This document shows positions 16,198 to 27,510 of a DNA stretch of 64,000 nt, piece after piece. Made by a program: the position numbers and the translations under genes. The DNA lies in the NCBI RefSeq assembly GCF_024295805.1, contig NZ_JANCLX010000022.1:62001-126000 (forward strand), written 5' to 3'. Each line of letters begins with the position of its first letter. Within the stretch, counting starts at the first letter, position 1. The DNA comes from Streptomyces cucumeris. GTDB lineage: Bacteria; Actinomycetota; Actinomycetes; Streptomycetales; Streptomycetaceae. Under the pieces are notes generated by a model. The model had not been told where the DNA came from. It saw only the letters and a list, made by a program, of their open reading frames with translations, and did no database searches.

Positions 16198-17634
16198 TCA
16201 CCCTTTCCGGGGCGGACGCCCGGCCCGGTTGCGGGGGACGCGCAGCCGGAACAGCGCGCCACCGCCCTCGGCCGCCTCCGCGGTGAGCGCGGCGCCGTGC
16301 GCGCGGGCGATCTGCCGGGCCATGGCCAGCCCCAGCCCCGAACCGGGCAGCGCACGGGCCTGCCGGGAGCGGTAGAAGCGGTCGAAGACGTACGGCAGGT
16401 CCTCGGCGGCGATACCGGGCCCGTGGTCCCGGACGGTGAGGTCGATGGCGTGCTCGCCGGAGGTGAGCCGGACCTCCACCTCGGTACCGGACGGGCTGAA
16501 CTTGGCGGCGTTGTCCAGCAGATTGGTCAGCAGCCGCGCCAGCCGCGCGGGCACCCCGTCCACGGTGACGTCGGCCAGCTCCGCGGTGAAGGTGGTGTGC
16601 GCCCAGTGCGAGCGAGCCTCCTCCACACACCGCGCGGCCAGCAGATCCAGCCGGACCGGCTCCACCAGCGGCTGTGGCTCCTCGTCCCGCGCCAGCTCGA
16701 TCAGATCGTTGACCAGACCGGTCACCTCGCGTAGCTGACCGCCGAGTGCCGAGGCGGCCCGGTCCCGCTGGGCGGGGGAGAGCCGTTCGGCGCGGGCCAG
16801 CAGCTCGGCGTTGGTGCGCAGCGCGGTCAGCGGGGTGCGCAGTTCATGCGAGGCGTCGGCCACCAGGCGGCGCTGGGCGGCCACCGACTCCTCGAGCTCG
16901 CCGAGCATGGTGTTGAAGCTCCCGGCCAGCCGGGAGATCTCGTCCCCGCGGTGTCCTTCCTGCGGCGACAGCTCGATGCGATGGGCCGGGTCACGGGTGG
17001 CGGCGATCCGTTCGGCGGTGGCGGTGAGCCGGGTGACGGGCGCCAGCGCCCGTCGTGAGGCGAGATAGCCGAGTCCGGCGGCGAGCAGCGCCCCCGCCGC
17101 CCCGATGGCGGCGAGCAGTTGCGCGGCCTGCCGTTCGCCCTGCTCGACGGTGTCGGAGCGCAGGGCGAGCTGGAGCGCCCGATCGCTGCTCAGCGGGGTG
17201 GTCAGCGTCCGCATCCGGTGTCCGTGCACGGTGATCTCGCTGTAGTACGCGCCACGGGAGCCCGCGGCCACCTGGCGGGTGGCACCGGTCACCGGGATCA
17301 CCAGCTCCGCACCGGCCGGGTGTCCCGGTGTACCGGTCTTCGGGGTGACGACCTGTGCGCAGGCCGGGGCGGACAGCCAGCGGCACTCGCCGTACAGGGT
17401 CCCGGTGTCCTCGTCCCGCCCGTCCTGGGCGAGCAGAGTGGCCTGCTGGGTGAGCTGGAGGTCGAGCTGCCGCACCAGTTCGTAGCGGATGACGACGTAC
17501 GCCGCCGCGCACACCCCCACCGTGACCAGCGCCACCGCCACGGAGGTGATCAGGGCCATCCGGGTGCGCAGCCGCAGACGGCCCGTCAGACGGCCGAGGA
17601 GCCCCTGGCCCGGACCGCGGTGGGCGGCGCTCAT
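16198..17634 (-). CDS. membrane sensor histidine kinase (OmpR-partner type)
   Basis: 478 residues. TM1 (about 22-45), an extracytoplasmic sensor of about 100 residues containing two cysteines (GECRW and PACAQ), TM2 (about 150-170), HAMP, the H-box VADASHELRTPLTAL, then the ATPase boxes DNAAKFSP, DHGPGI and GSGLGLAMA. It autophosphorylates on the H-box histidine and passes the phosphate to the response regulator encoded just upstream. The ATG (17634-17632) overlaps the regulator's TGA in an ATGA junction, so translation is coupled. The next gene downstream on the same strand is the GH129-like hydrolase. The two cysteines suggest a disulphide-bonded or redox-sensitive sensor, which is inference. 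Confidence 0.92.
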   Translation of the reverse strand: MSAAHRGPGQGLLGRLTGRLRLRTRMALITSVAVALVTVGVCAAAYVVIRYELVRQLDLQLTQQATLLAQDGRDEDTGTLYGECRWLSAPACAQVVTPKTGTPGHPAGAELVIPVTGATRQVAAGSRGAYYSEITVHGHRMRTLTTPLSSDRALQLALRSDTVEQGERQAAQLLAAIGAAGALLAAGLGYLASRRALAPVTRLTATAERIAATRDPAHRIELSPQEGHRGDEISRLAGSFNTMLGELEESVAAQRRLVADASHELRTPLTALRTNAELLARAERLSPAQRDRAASALGGQLREVTGLVNDLIELARDEEPQPLVEPVRLDLLAARCVEEARSHWAHTTFTAELADVTVDGVPARLARLLTNLLDNAAKFSPSGTEVEVRLTSGEHAIDLTVRDHGPGIAAEDLPYVFDRFYRSRQARALPGSGLGLAMARQIARAHGAALTAEAAEGGGALFRLRVPRNRAGRPPRKG

Positions 17635-18377
17635 CGCTCGGCCAGTTCGTAACCGGTGCCGTGCACCGTGTGGACCAGCCGCGGGGCGTCGTCCGCCTCC
17701 AGCTTGCGGCGCAGATAGCCGATGTACACCGCCAGCGAGTTGGAGTCCGAGGCGAACTCGGTGCCCCACACCAGCTCCTGGATCAGCTCCCGCGGCAACA
17801 CCTGGCCCGGATGGCGCAGGAACACCTCCAGCAGCGCGAACTCGGTGCGGGTGAAATCCATCCGCCGCCCGCCGCGCACCCCGGTACGGGTCTCCGGATC
17901 GACGGTCAGATCGGCGAACGACAGCGCGCCGGAGACCTGCTCGTCCACCGCCCCGGCGGGTGCGGCGCGGCGCAACAGCGCCCGCAGCCGGGCCAGCAGC
18001 TCATCCAGCGCGAACGGTTTGACCAGATAGTCGTCGGCGCCCGCGTCCAGCCCCGCCACCCGTTCGCTGATCTGGTCCCGGGCGGTGAGCACGAGGACCG
18101 GCGTACGGTCGCCGAGACCGCGCAGCCGGCGGCACACCGCGAGACCGTCCATCACCGGCATGGCCAGGTCCAGCACGATGGCGTCCGGCGGCTCGGCGGC
18201 CACCGCGCTCAGCGCCGCCAGACCGTCCCCGGCCACCCGCACCTGGTACCCCTCCACGGCCAGCCCGTCCACGAGGGCGGCGCGCACCTCCGGATCGTCG
18301 TCCACCACCAGCACGGCCGCCGTCCGGGGATCGGTGGGGTTTCCCCGGCCGGACGGGGAGGGGGCGGCAGCGGACAT
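17631..18377 (-). CDS. OmpR/PhoB-family response regulator
   Basis: 248 residues: a receiver domain (about 20-135) with phosphoacceptor Asp70 in IVLDLAMP, the acidic cluster DDD26-28 and the conserved VKPF lysine, then a winged-helix DNA-binding domain (about 155-245, ending TVHGTGYELAER). It forms a coupled pair with the downstream kinase. A GAAAGG ribosome-binding site lies eight bases before the ATG at 18377. The direct repeat of GGCTCTTA at 18427-18445, with the 11-bp spacing typical of tandem OmpR-type binding, lies 50-68 bases upstream and suggests autoregulation. The sister repeat before the GH129-like gene points to that hydrolase as a target. Confidence 0.93.
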   Translation of the reverse strand: MSAAAPSPSGRGNPTDPRTAAVLVVDDDPEVRAALVDGLAVEGYQVRVAGDGLAALSAVAAEPPDAIVLDLAMPVMDGLAVCRRLRGLGDRTPVLVLTARDQISERVAGLDAGADDYLVKPFALDELLARLRALLRRAAPAGAVDEQVSGALSFADLTVDPETRTGVRGGRRMDFTRTEFALLEVFLRHPGQVLPRELIQELVWGTEFASDSNSLAVYIGYLRRKLEADDAPRLVHTVHGTGYELAER

Positions 18378-18426
18378 CGCGGAGCCTTTCGGATGGGCAC
18401 AGGTCAGTCCCCACCCTGGCAGAACG

Positions 18427-18445
18427 GGCTCTTAGAAGGCTCTTA
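18427..18445. promoter_or_regulatory. GGCTCTTA direct repeat (11-bp spacing), probable autoregulatory box
   Basis: Identical octamers GGCTCTTA at 18427-18434 and 18438-18445, so repeat starts are 11 bp apart, one helical turn. On the gene strand it reads TAAGAGCC-TTC-TAAGAGCC. This is the arrangement bound by tandem OmpR-family monomers. Confidence 0.7.
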
Positions 18446-18503
18446 ATCCGCCCTGGTGAGGCGGATGAACGGGGTGCGGCGGCACAGGGCCGCGGCGCGG
18501 CCC

Positions 18504-18959
18504 TCAGCCGGTCCCGGGGAGGATGAGGCAGGTCGTGGTGGCGTGGGCCACCAGCTTGCCCCGGGAGTCGACGACCCTGCCTTCCGCGGTGGCCGTCCGC
18601 CGCCCGGCGTGGACCACGGTGCCCTCGCCGGTCAGCACCTCCCCGTCGGTCCCGACGGACCGGATGTAATTGACCTTGAGTTCGAGGGTGGTGTACCCGA
18701 CTCCGGCGGGCAGCGTGGTGTGTACGGCGGAACCGAGAGCGGAGTCGAGCAGTGTGGCGGCGATGCCGCCGTGGACCGTGCCGAGCGGATTGGCGAAGTC
18801 GGGACGGGTGGCGAGGGAGAGCACGACATGGCCGCGCTCCACGGTCTCCATACGCATGCCGAGCAGACGGCCGATCGACGGGATGTGATCGGGGCGCTCG
18901 GTCTGCACCCAGCGCAGCAGGTCCAGGCCGGACAATTCGGCGAGGTCGACGGGGAGCAC
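18504..18959 (-). CDS. PaaI-type hotdog-fold thioesterase
   Basis: 151 residues of the PaaI/YdiI thioesterase family. The hotdog signature NPLGTVHGGIAATLLDSALG (about residues 57-76) contains the HGG motif and the catalytic Asp region, and a second strand reads GEGTVVHAGRRTATAEGRV. These enzymes hydrolyse acyl-CoA or aromatic-CoA thioesters. The GTG at 18959 has CAGGAG nine bases upstream. The gene directly follows a crotonase-type gene on the same strand, consistent with a small CoA-ester catabolic unit. The reading frame is intact, but the preceding crotonase frame runs through this gene in a different phase without a stop. Confidence 0.9.
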   Translation of the reverse strand: MLPVDLAELSGLDLLRWVQTERPDHIPSIGRLLGMRMETVERGHVVLSLATRPDFANPLGTVHGGIAATLLDSALGSAVHTTLPAGVGYTTLELKVNYIRSVGTDGEVLTGEGTVVHAGRRTATAEGRVVDSRGKLVAHATTTCLILPGTG

Positions 18960-19071
18960 GGTGGTGGTTCTCCTGGGCGGTCCGGAAACGGTCGGATGGG
19001 ATGGGCGGAGTGGATTCGCCGCGGGGCCCGGCGGGCCGCCGGGCCCCGCGGGGCCGAGGGGGTGCCAAGCA

Positions 19072-19893
19072 GAATCCCCGGTACACCCGGGGCCAGCGTG
19101 CGATCAGGGAGGAGACACCCTCCGCGGCGTCGGCCGTGGCGAAGAGCCGCGGACCCACGTCGTCCCGCAGGGAGGCCCCCGACCTCTCGATGTGCGCGGC
19201 GAGAACGGTGCGGGCGTCGGCCAGGGTGGCCTGTACCGCCAGTGGTGCCTGAGCCGCGATCCGGTGCGCCAGCTCCATGGCCCGGTCCAGTTGCTCCCCG
19301 GCGGGCACCACCTCCTGCACCAGGCCGATGCGCCAGGCCTCCCGCGCGTCGAAGCTGTCGCCGGTGAGGAGGTAGCGCATCGCGTTGCCCCAGCCGACCC
19401 GCTCGGGGAGCCGTATCGTCGCCCCGCCGAGCGCGACGATGCCCCGGGTCACCTCCTGCTGCCCGAAGACCGTGTCCTCGGCCGCGACGCACACTTCGCT
19501 GTTGAGGACGAGCTCCAGGCCGGCGGTGAAGCACCGCCCGTGCACCGCCGTGACGACGGGCTTGCCGGCCGGTGCGCGGTAGAGCCCCCAGGGATCGCGT
19601 CCATCCTCGGGGAGGATGGTGTCGTCACCCGTCGCCAGCCGCGGCGCGAGGGAGGCGAGGTCGAGTCCGCCGGTGAAGTGCTTGCCGTTGCCGTGGATCA
19701 CCGCCACGCGCAGCTCGGGATCGTCGGAGAGCCGGGCCAGGGCACGGGACAGTTGTCCGATCATGTCCGCGTCCAGGGCGTTGGCCTTGTCCGGCCGGTT
19801 GAGCGCCACGCGCAGTACCGGACCGTCCTGTTCGACGGCCACCTTCGCGGACGGCCTGCTCGCGTCGGCGGGTGCCGACTGTGTGGATGCCAT
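19072..19893 (-). CDS. crotonase/enoyl-CoA hydratase-like protein with no stop codon at the expected end
   Basis: The start is ATG 19893. The first ~273 residues are a normal crotonase: oxyanion-hole segments GNGKHFTGGLDL and HGRCFTAGLEL, the active-site region FGQQEVTRGI, and a terminal helix TADAAEGVSSLIARWPRVYRG. Family members end about here (255-275 residues). In this sequence the frame has no stop until 18001-18003, so as written translation would continue about 358 residues through the thioesterase and into the response-regulator gene in a shadow, arginine-rich phase. The end coordinate is therefore my estimate of the real domain limit. A missing base near 19060-19080 or a genuine stop-loss would explain it. 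Role: hydration or isomerisation of enoyl-CoA substrates. Confidence 0.75.
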
Positions 19894-20100
19894 GGCCTCA
19901 CCGTAGGAAGGACGGTGAGGGCAGAAGCGACATGCAGCGGGGATTCTGCGACAACCGCGCGGTTCTCGTGCGGAGAGATCACGGCCTATTACGCGGACGG
20001 TTAGTCCAACACCCTCCGCGCACTTGTCCATGGGCGGCCGCCCCGCCGCCGCCCCAGGGTGGAGCACTGTTCCCACCAGCGAGGCGGAGGAGCCGGCGCG

Positions 20101-23318
<3,218 letters not shown>

Positions 23319-23345
23319 GCGGGCCGCGGCCCCGGGCTTCCCCGG

Positions 23346-25130
23346 TCAGCGCAGCCGCAGCTCCCGCTCACCGGCGCCCTCCAGTTCCAGCACCAGCACC
23401 GTGTTGTCCCCGGTCCGCAGCAGCGGGCCGGGGACGTACAGCGTCCGCTGCGGGCCCACCGACCAGTAGCGGCCCAGGCAGTGTCCGTTGACGAGGACGA
23501 AACCACGGGTCCAGCCGGGCAGTTCGAGGGTCGCGTCACCCACGGCGGACACCGTGAACCACCCTCGGTACAGCCCTTCACCCGGGCCCTCCGGCCGCTC
23601 TTCCCCGGGCTCCCGGAACGGCACCCGGGCCACCGCGTCCACATCCGCCACCGCGGTGAGGCGCAGCGCCCGCGCCCGTACACCGTGTACATACTGGCGT
23701 TCATGGAGCACGCCGCCGGTGATGCCCTTCGGTTCGGCCAGCCGGGGCCCGTAGCCGACCCGGCCCAGCGACTCCACCCACAGCTCCACCGCGGCGGGGC
23801 CCCGCACCCCCTCGACCACCGCGTCCGTCTCGTCCAGCACCGCGCGCCGCTGCCCGTCCACCGAGCACACCGCGCGGTCGCGCAGTCCGGTCACCCGCAG
23901 CGGATAGGGGCCGCGCGGCCCGGGTACGTCCAGGCGATAGCGGACCACTCCCCGGTCCAGGTCCAGTTCCTCGAAGGTCGGTGGCATCGGTGCGACCACT
24001 TCCTCATCGCCCAGCGCCGTCATCACATCGCCCAGCGGTGCCCACTGCGGCAGGGCGATCCGCACCGGCCGATCGAGAACGGGCGGCGGGGGCGGCACCT
24101 CCGGCAGCGGCTGGTCCGCGTAGTCCGCCAGCACCTCCCGGAACCGCCAGAACTTCTCGGTGGGAAGGCCCCGTTCATCCACCGGGGCGTCGTAGTCGTA
24201 CGAGGTCACCACCGGCAGCAGCGCGCCGAGGTGGTCCTCTCCGGCGCGGTTCGCGCCTGCCCAGCCGCCGGTGTTCGTCCCGCCGTGCGCCATGTAGAGG
24301 TTGACCGACGCACCGCACTCCAGGATCTCCCGCAGCGCGGCGGCGGCGTCCGCCGCCTCCCGGACCGGGCTCTCCACCCCCCAGTGGCCGAACCAGCCAC
24401 ACCAGAACTCCATGCACATCAGCGGCCCCGAGGGCCGGTGGCGGCGCAGGGCGGCGAAGGCTTCCCGGGCTCCCGACCCGAAGTTGACCGTGGCGAGGAT
24501 CCCGGGCACCGAACCGCCGGTGAGCATATGGTCCTCCGGGCCGTCGGAGGTGAACAGCGGCACCGTCACCCCCAGCCGCCGCAACAGGGCCGCGAGCCGC
24601 CGCAGATATCCCTGGTCCGACCCGTAGGAGCCGTACTCGTTCTCCACCTGCACCATGAGCACCGGACCGCCCCCGGCGCCGTGGCCCGGGCCCGCGGGGG
24701 CGGTGATCTGACGCGGTACGACCTCGGCCATCAGCCGCTCGAACCACGCCTCCACGGCCGCCAGGTACTCCGGGTCCGCGGTGCGCACCCGGCGGCCCAC
24801 CAGCCCGGTCAGCCAGTGCGGCAGTCCGCCGTTCTCCCACTCCGCGCAGATGTACGGCCCCGGGCGCACGATCGCCCGGAGCCCGGCGTCCCGCACCGCG
24901 TCCAGGAACCGTCCGAGCGCCGCCACGTCCTCGAAGCGGCCCGGTGAGGGCTCGTGCAGATTCCACGGCACATAGGTCTCCACACAGTTCAGCCCCATCG
25001 CGCGCAGCATGGCCAGCCGGTGTGCCCAGTGGCCCTCGGCCACCCGGAAGTAGTGCAACGCGCCCGACAGCAGCCGGACCGGCCGTCCGTCCAGCGTGAA
25101 ATCCTCAGCCCCCACCACGAACTCCGGCAC
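23346..25130 (-). CDS. GH35 beta-galactosidase
   Basis: 594 residues. The GH35 TIM barrel occupies about residues 1-330 (LLSGALHYFRV, ETYVPWNLHEP, RPGPYICAEWENGGLP) with acid/base Glu165 in VENEYGSYG and nucleophile Glu241 in CMEFWCGWFG; beta-jelly-roll domains follow. No signal peptide is visible, so it probably acts in the cytosol on imported beta-galactosides. Its position between a GH101 gene (convergent, 27 bp away) and an AraC regulator (divergent) fits removal of galactose from the Gal-beta-1,3-GalNAc disaccharide released by GH101, although that substrate is inferred. Confidence 0.93.
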   Translation of the reverse strand: MPEFVVGAEDFTLDGRPVRLLSGALHYFRVAEGHWAHRLAMLRAMGLNCVETYVPWNLHEPSPGRFEDVAALGRFLDAVRDAGLRAIVRPGPYICAEWENGGLPHWLTGLVGRRVRTADPEYLAAVEAWFERLMAEVVPRQITAPAGPGHGAGGGPVLMVQVENEYGSYGSDQGYLRRLAALLRRLGVTVPLFTSDGPEDHMLTGGSVPGILATVNFGSGAREAFAALRRHRPSGPLMCMEFWCGWFGHWGVESPVREAADAAAALREILECGASVNLYMAHGGTNTGGWAGANRAGEDHLGALLPVVTSYDYDAPVDERGLPTEKFWRFREVLADYADQPLPEVPPPPPVLDRPVRIALPQWAPLGDVMTALGDEEVVAPMPPTFEELDLDRGVVRYRLDVPGPRGPYPLRVTGLRDRAVCSVDGQRRAVLDETDAVVEGVRGPAAVELWVESLGRVGYGPRLAEPKGITGGVLHERQYVHGVRARALRLTAVADVDAVARVPFREPGEERPEGPGEGLYRGWFTVSAVGDATLELPGWTRGFVLVNGHCLGRYWSVGPQRTLYVPGPLLRTGDNTVLVLELEGAGERELRLR

Positions 25131-25326
25131 AGCCCGGCCCGCCTCTCGTGCGCCCGCCCTCGTCCATCCGCTCCGACCGGATCACCCTTTCCCCCTGGCG
25201 GGCGGGCGGTCCATGGACAAAGATCGGCGATTGATTGGACGCAGCTGACCGGTCGCGGGGGCGCCACGACGCCACCGTCCTGGACGCACCACCGGCGGAC
25301 ACCACCACCGGCAGGAGGGAGCGCGG

Positions 25327-26241
25327 ATGTATCACACCTGGATGCGGTACTTCACGCCCAGTCCGGCCCATCACCGGCTCGGTCTGGTGTGTCTGGGCGT
25401 CGGCCTCCAGCACGGCACCCTGCCCGTCGTCGGCCCGCGGGTGCTCGACCACCATGTGGCGGTGGTCATCAGCGCCGGGCGCGGATGGTTCCGCGGCGCC
25501 GACGGCCGCCGCCGTACCGTCACCGCGCCCGCGCTGCTCTGGCTCATCCCCGGTGTCATCCACCACTACGCCCCGGACCCGGACACCGGATGGGACGAGG
25601 CGTTCGTCGACTTCACCGGACCGGCCACCGCCGCTTACACCGAACTGGGTTTCGTCGACCCGGACGATCCGGTGATCGCGCTCACCGACACCGCCACCGC
25701 CCGCACGGCCATCGGCCGGATCGTGCGCGCGGCCCGCCACGGCAACCCGTTCCTGGAGGTCGAGTCCGCCGCCGCCGTCCATGAACTCCTCGTCGCCCTG
25801 CGCCGCGTCCGCGCCGACACCGGTGCCGATGGCCATCCGGTGCTCCAGGCGCTGGCCCGGGACGCGTTCCGGCCGCTGTCGGTGGCCGAGCACGCCGCCC
25901 GGCACGGTATGACACCCGCCGAACTGCGCACCGCGGTACGGCGGAGCGCGGGGTGCAGTCCCAAGGACTACCTCCTCGGGATCCGGCTGGGCCGCGCCAA
26001 GGAACTCCTGGTCGGCACCGACCTCCCGGTGGCCGCCGTCGCCCGCCGCGTCGGCTATGACGATCCCGCCTACTTCAGCAGGCTGTTCGCCCGCCGGGTG
26101 GGCACGGCGCCGGTCCGCTTCCGCGAACGGCAGGGCCGTTCGGTGCCCGGCGGCTTCACCGACCGGGTCCCCGACCCGTCCCGTCCACCGACCATCCCGC
26201 CGTCCGCGCCGGCGAACGAGGAGCGGCACGGCGACATCTGA
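25327..26241 (+). CDS. AraC-family transcriptional regulator
   Basis: 304 residues: an N-terminal cupin-like sugar-sensing domain (about 1-165, with GWFRGADGRRRTVTAPALLWLIPGV) and a C-terminal double HTH (about 185-275, PKDYLLGIRLGRAKELL, then VAAVARRVGYDDPAYFSRLFARRVG). ATG 25327 has AGGAGGG about seven bases upstream. It is divergently transcribed from the GH35 gene across a 196-bp gap, the standard arrangement for an AraC activator of a sugar-utilisation gene, so it probably controls the galactosidase. In the gap I see several TGGAC repeats but no clear operator. Confidence 0.92.
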   Translation: MYHTWMRYFTPSPAHHRLGLVCLGVGLQHGTLPVVGPRVLDHHVAVVISAGRGWFRGADGRRRTVTAPALLWLIPGVIHHYAPDPDTGWDEAFVDFTGPATAAYTELGFVDPDDPVIALTDTATARTAIGRIVRAARHGNPFLEVESAAAVHELLVALRRVRADTGADGHPVLQALARDAFRPLSVAEHAARHGMTPAELRTAVRRSAGCSPKDYLLGIRLGRAKELLVGTDLPVAAVARRVGYDDPAYFSRLFARRVGTAPVRFRERQGRSVPGGFTDRVPDPSRPPTIPPSAPANEERHGDI

Positions 26242-26409
26242 CCGGACGCCGGTCCTCGGCGGCGGGGCGGGGGAGGGGCCCGGTGCCCCGCGGTCCGGGG
26301 TGATCGATAGTGTCTCCTTCGCACGTGCGGGGGCGTGTGTGCTGGAGGAGTGCTGTCTTCCTGCTGTTCTGCGCCCGCTCATTGGACGCCGATATCGAGG
26401 AGGGGAGCC

Positions 26410-27510
26410 ATGTCGTACCCAGGGCCACCCGGCCATCCGGGCAACGCCGGACCGTACGGCCGGCAGCCGCAGGGCGGTTGGCAGCAAAGCGGGCCGCAAG
26501 GAGGTTGGCAGCAGGGTGGGCCACAGGGCCAGGGCCCGGCCGCCGCACCACCGCCCATGCCGCCACCGCCACCGGCACCACCAGCACCACCGTCCCAGGC
26601 ACCGCAGGGCTGGCAGGGAGCACCCGGCCAGCCGGGCCCGACGGGGCAACAGCCCGGCCCCATGGGGCAGCCGGGCCGGCCGCCCGCCGGTCCGTGGGCA
26701 CCGGGACCGCAGCCCGGCCCGATGTCCGTACCGCATCAGCCGCCGGGCGCCCAGAAGGGCGGCGGACGCACCTGCCTCGGCGTCGGCCTCGGTATCGTCG
26801 GGGCGCTGGCGCTCATCGGCGGTGGCGCGCTGACCGCCCATGCGTACAGCAACCACGGCCAGACCACCTCCAACCGGTCCGAGTACGGCCCGGCGATGTG
26901 GCGCAACGAGCCGGTGGCCACCCTCCTCCCGGAGACCCTCGCGTACCGCGAGAACGTCCAGTCCAAGTCGACCGACCGCAGCCGGGCCCAGTGGCACCGG
27001 CTCGGCATCTCCGCGAAGACCGGCTGTGACGAGGGGCTGCGGGGCGCGACCGCGACCGAGGCCGGGAAGCTGGGCTGCAAGGCGGTGCTGCGCGCCACCT
27101 ATGTCGATCCGACCGGCAACACCGTGGCCACCGCCGCCGTGCTGGTCTTCCCCGAAAGCGACACCGTCAAGACGGCGATGAGCACGTTCTTCGACGGCGA
27201 GAGCGAAAAGCGCGATCCATCGGCGGGCGTCACGGCGTATGCGGTGCCGGGCACCCTCGCGGCGCGCTGGAGCGATGACCGCAGTAACGGTTCTGCAGGG
27301 CAGTCGGTCACCGAAATGAGCCTTCCCTACGCCGTCGTGGCCTCCGCCGGAGCGGTCGACGGCCGCAAGGCGGGCCCGCTCCCCGGTGAATGGGGCGGTT
27401 CCGATATCGACGCCAAGGAGGACCGCTCTCCCTGGAGAGGCGCCGCCGACAATCTGGCGGACGCGATCGACCAGCACCTCGGTGCGCTGGTGATGGAGGA
27501 GACCACATGA
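26410..27510 (+). CDS. proline/glycine/glutamine-rich single-pass membrane protein, mycosin partner
   Basis: 366 residues from ATG 26410, which has AGGAGGGG just upstream. Residues 1-120 are a low-complexity cytoplasmic region rich in P, G and Q; one transmembrane helix follows (LGVGLGIVGALALIGGGALT, about 128-150), then an extracytoplasmic domain of about 215 residues with two cysteines (KTGCDEGLRG and GKLGCKAVL) likely to be disulphide-bonded. Its TGA overlaps the ATG of the mycosin-like protease gene, so the two are coupled. Similar architecture occurs next to mycosins in Streptomyces, but I know of no defined function. It could present or regulate the protease at the membrane, which is inference. 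Confidence 0.75.
   Translation: MSYPGPPGHPGNAGPYGRQPQGGWQQSGPQGGWQQGGPQGQGPAAAPPPMPPPPPAPPAPPSQAPQGWQGAPGQPGPTGQQPGPMGQPGRPPAGPWAPGPQPGPMSVPHQPPGAQKGGGRTCLGVGLGIVGALALIGGGALTAHAYSNHGQTTSNRSEYGPAMWRNEPVATLLPETLAYRENVQSKSTDRSRAQWHRLGISAKTGCDEGLRGATATEAGKLGCKAVLRATYVDPTGNTVATAAVLVFPESDTVKTAMSTFFDGESEKRDPSAGVTAYAVPGTLAARWSDDRSNGSAGQSVTEMSLPYAVVASAGAVDGRKAGPLPGEWGGSDIDAKEDRSPWRGAADNLADAIDQHLGALVMEETT

Noticed and set aside
18001..19071. C-terminal extension of the crotonase through the thioesterase and regulator genes
   Set aside because: The extra residues are an arginine-rich out-of-phase reading of real genes; treated as a missing stop, not a fusion protein.
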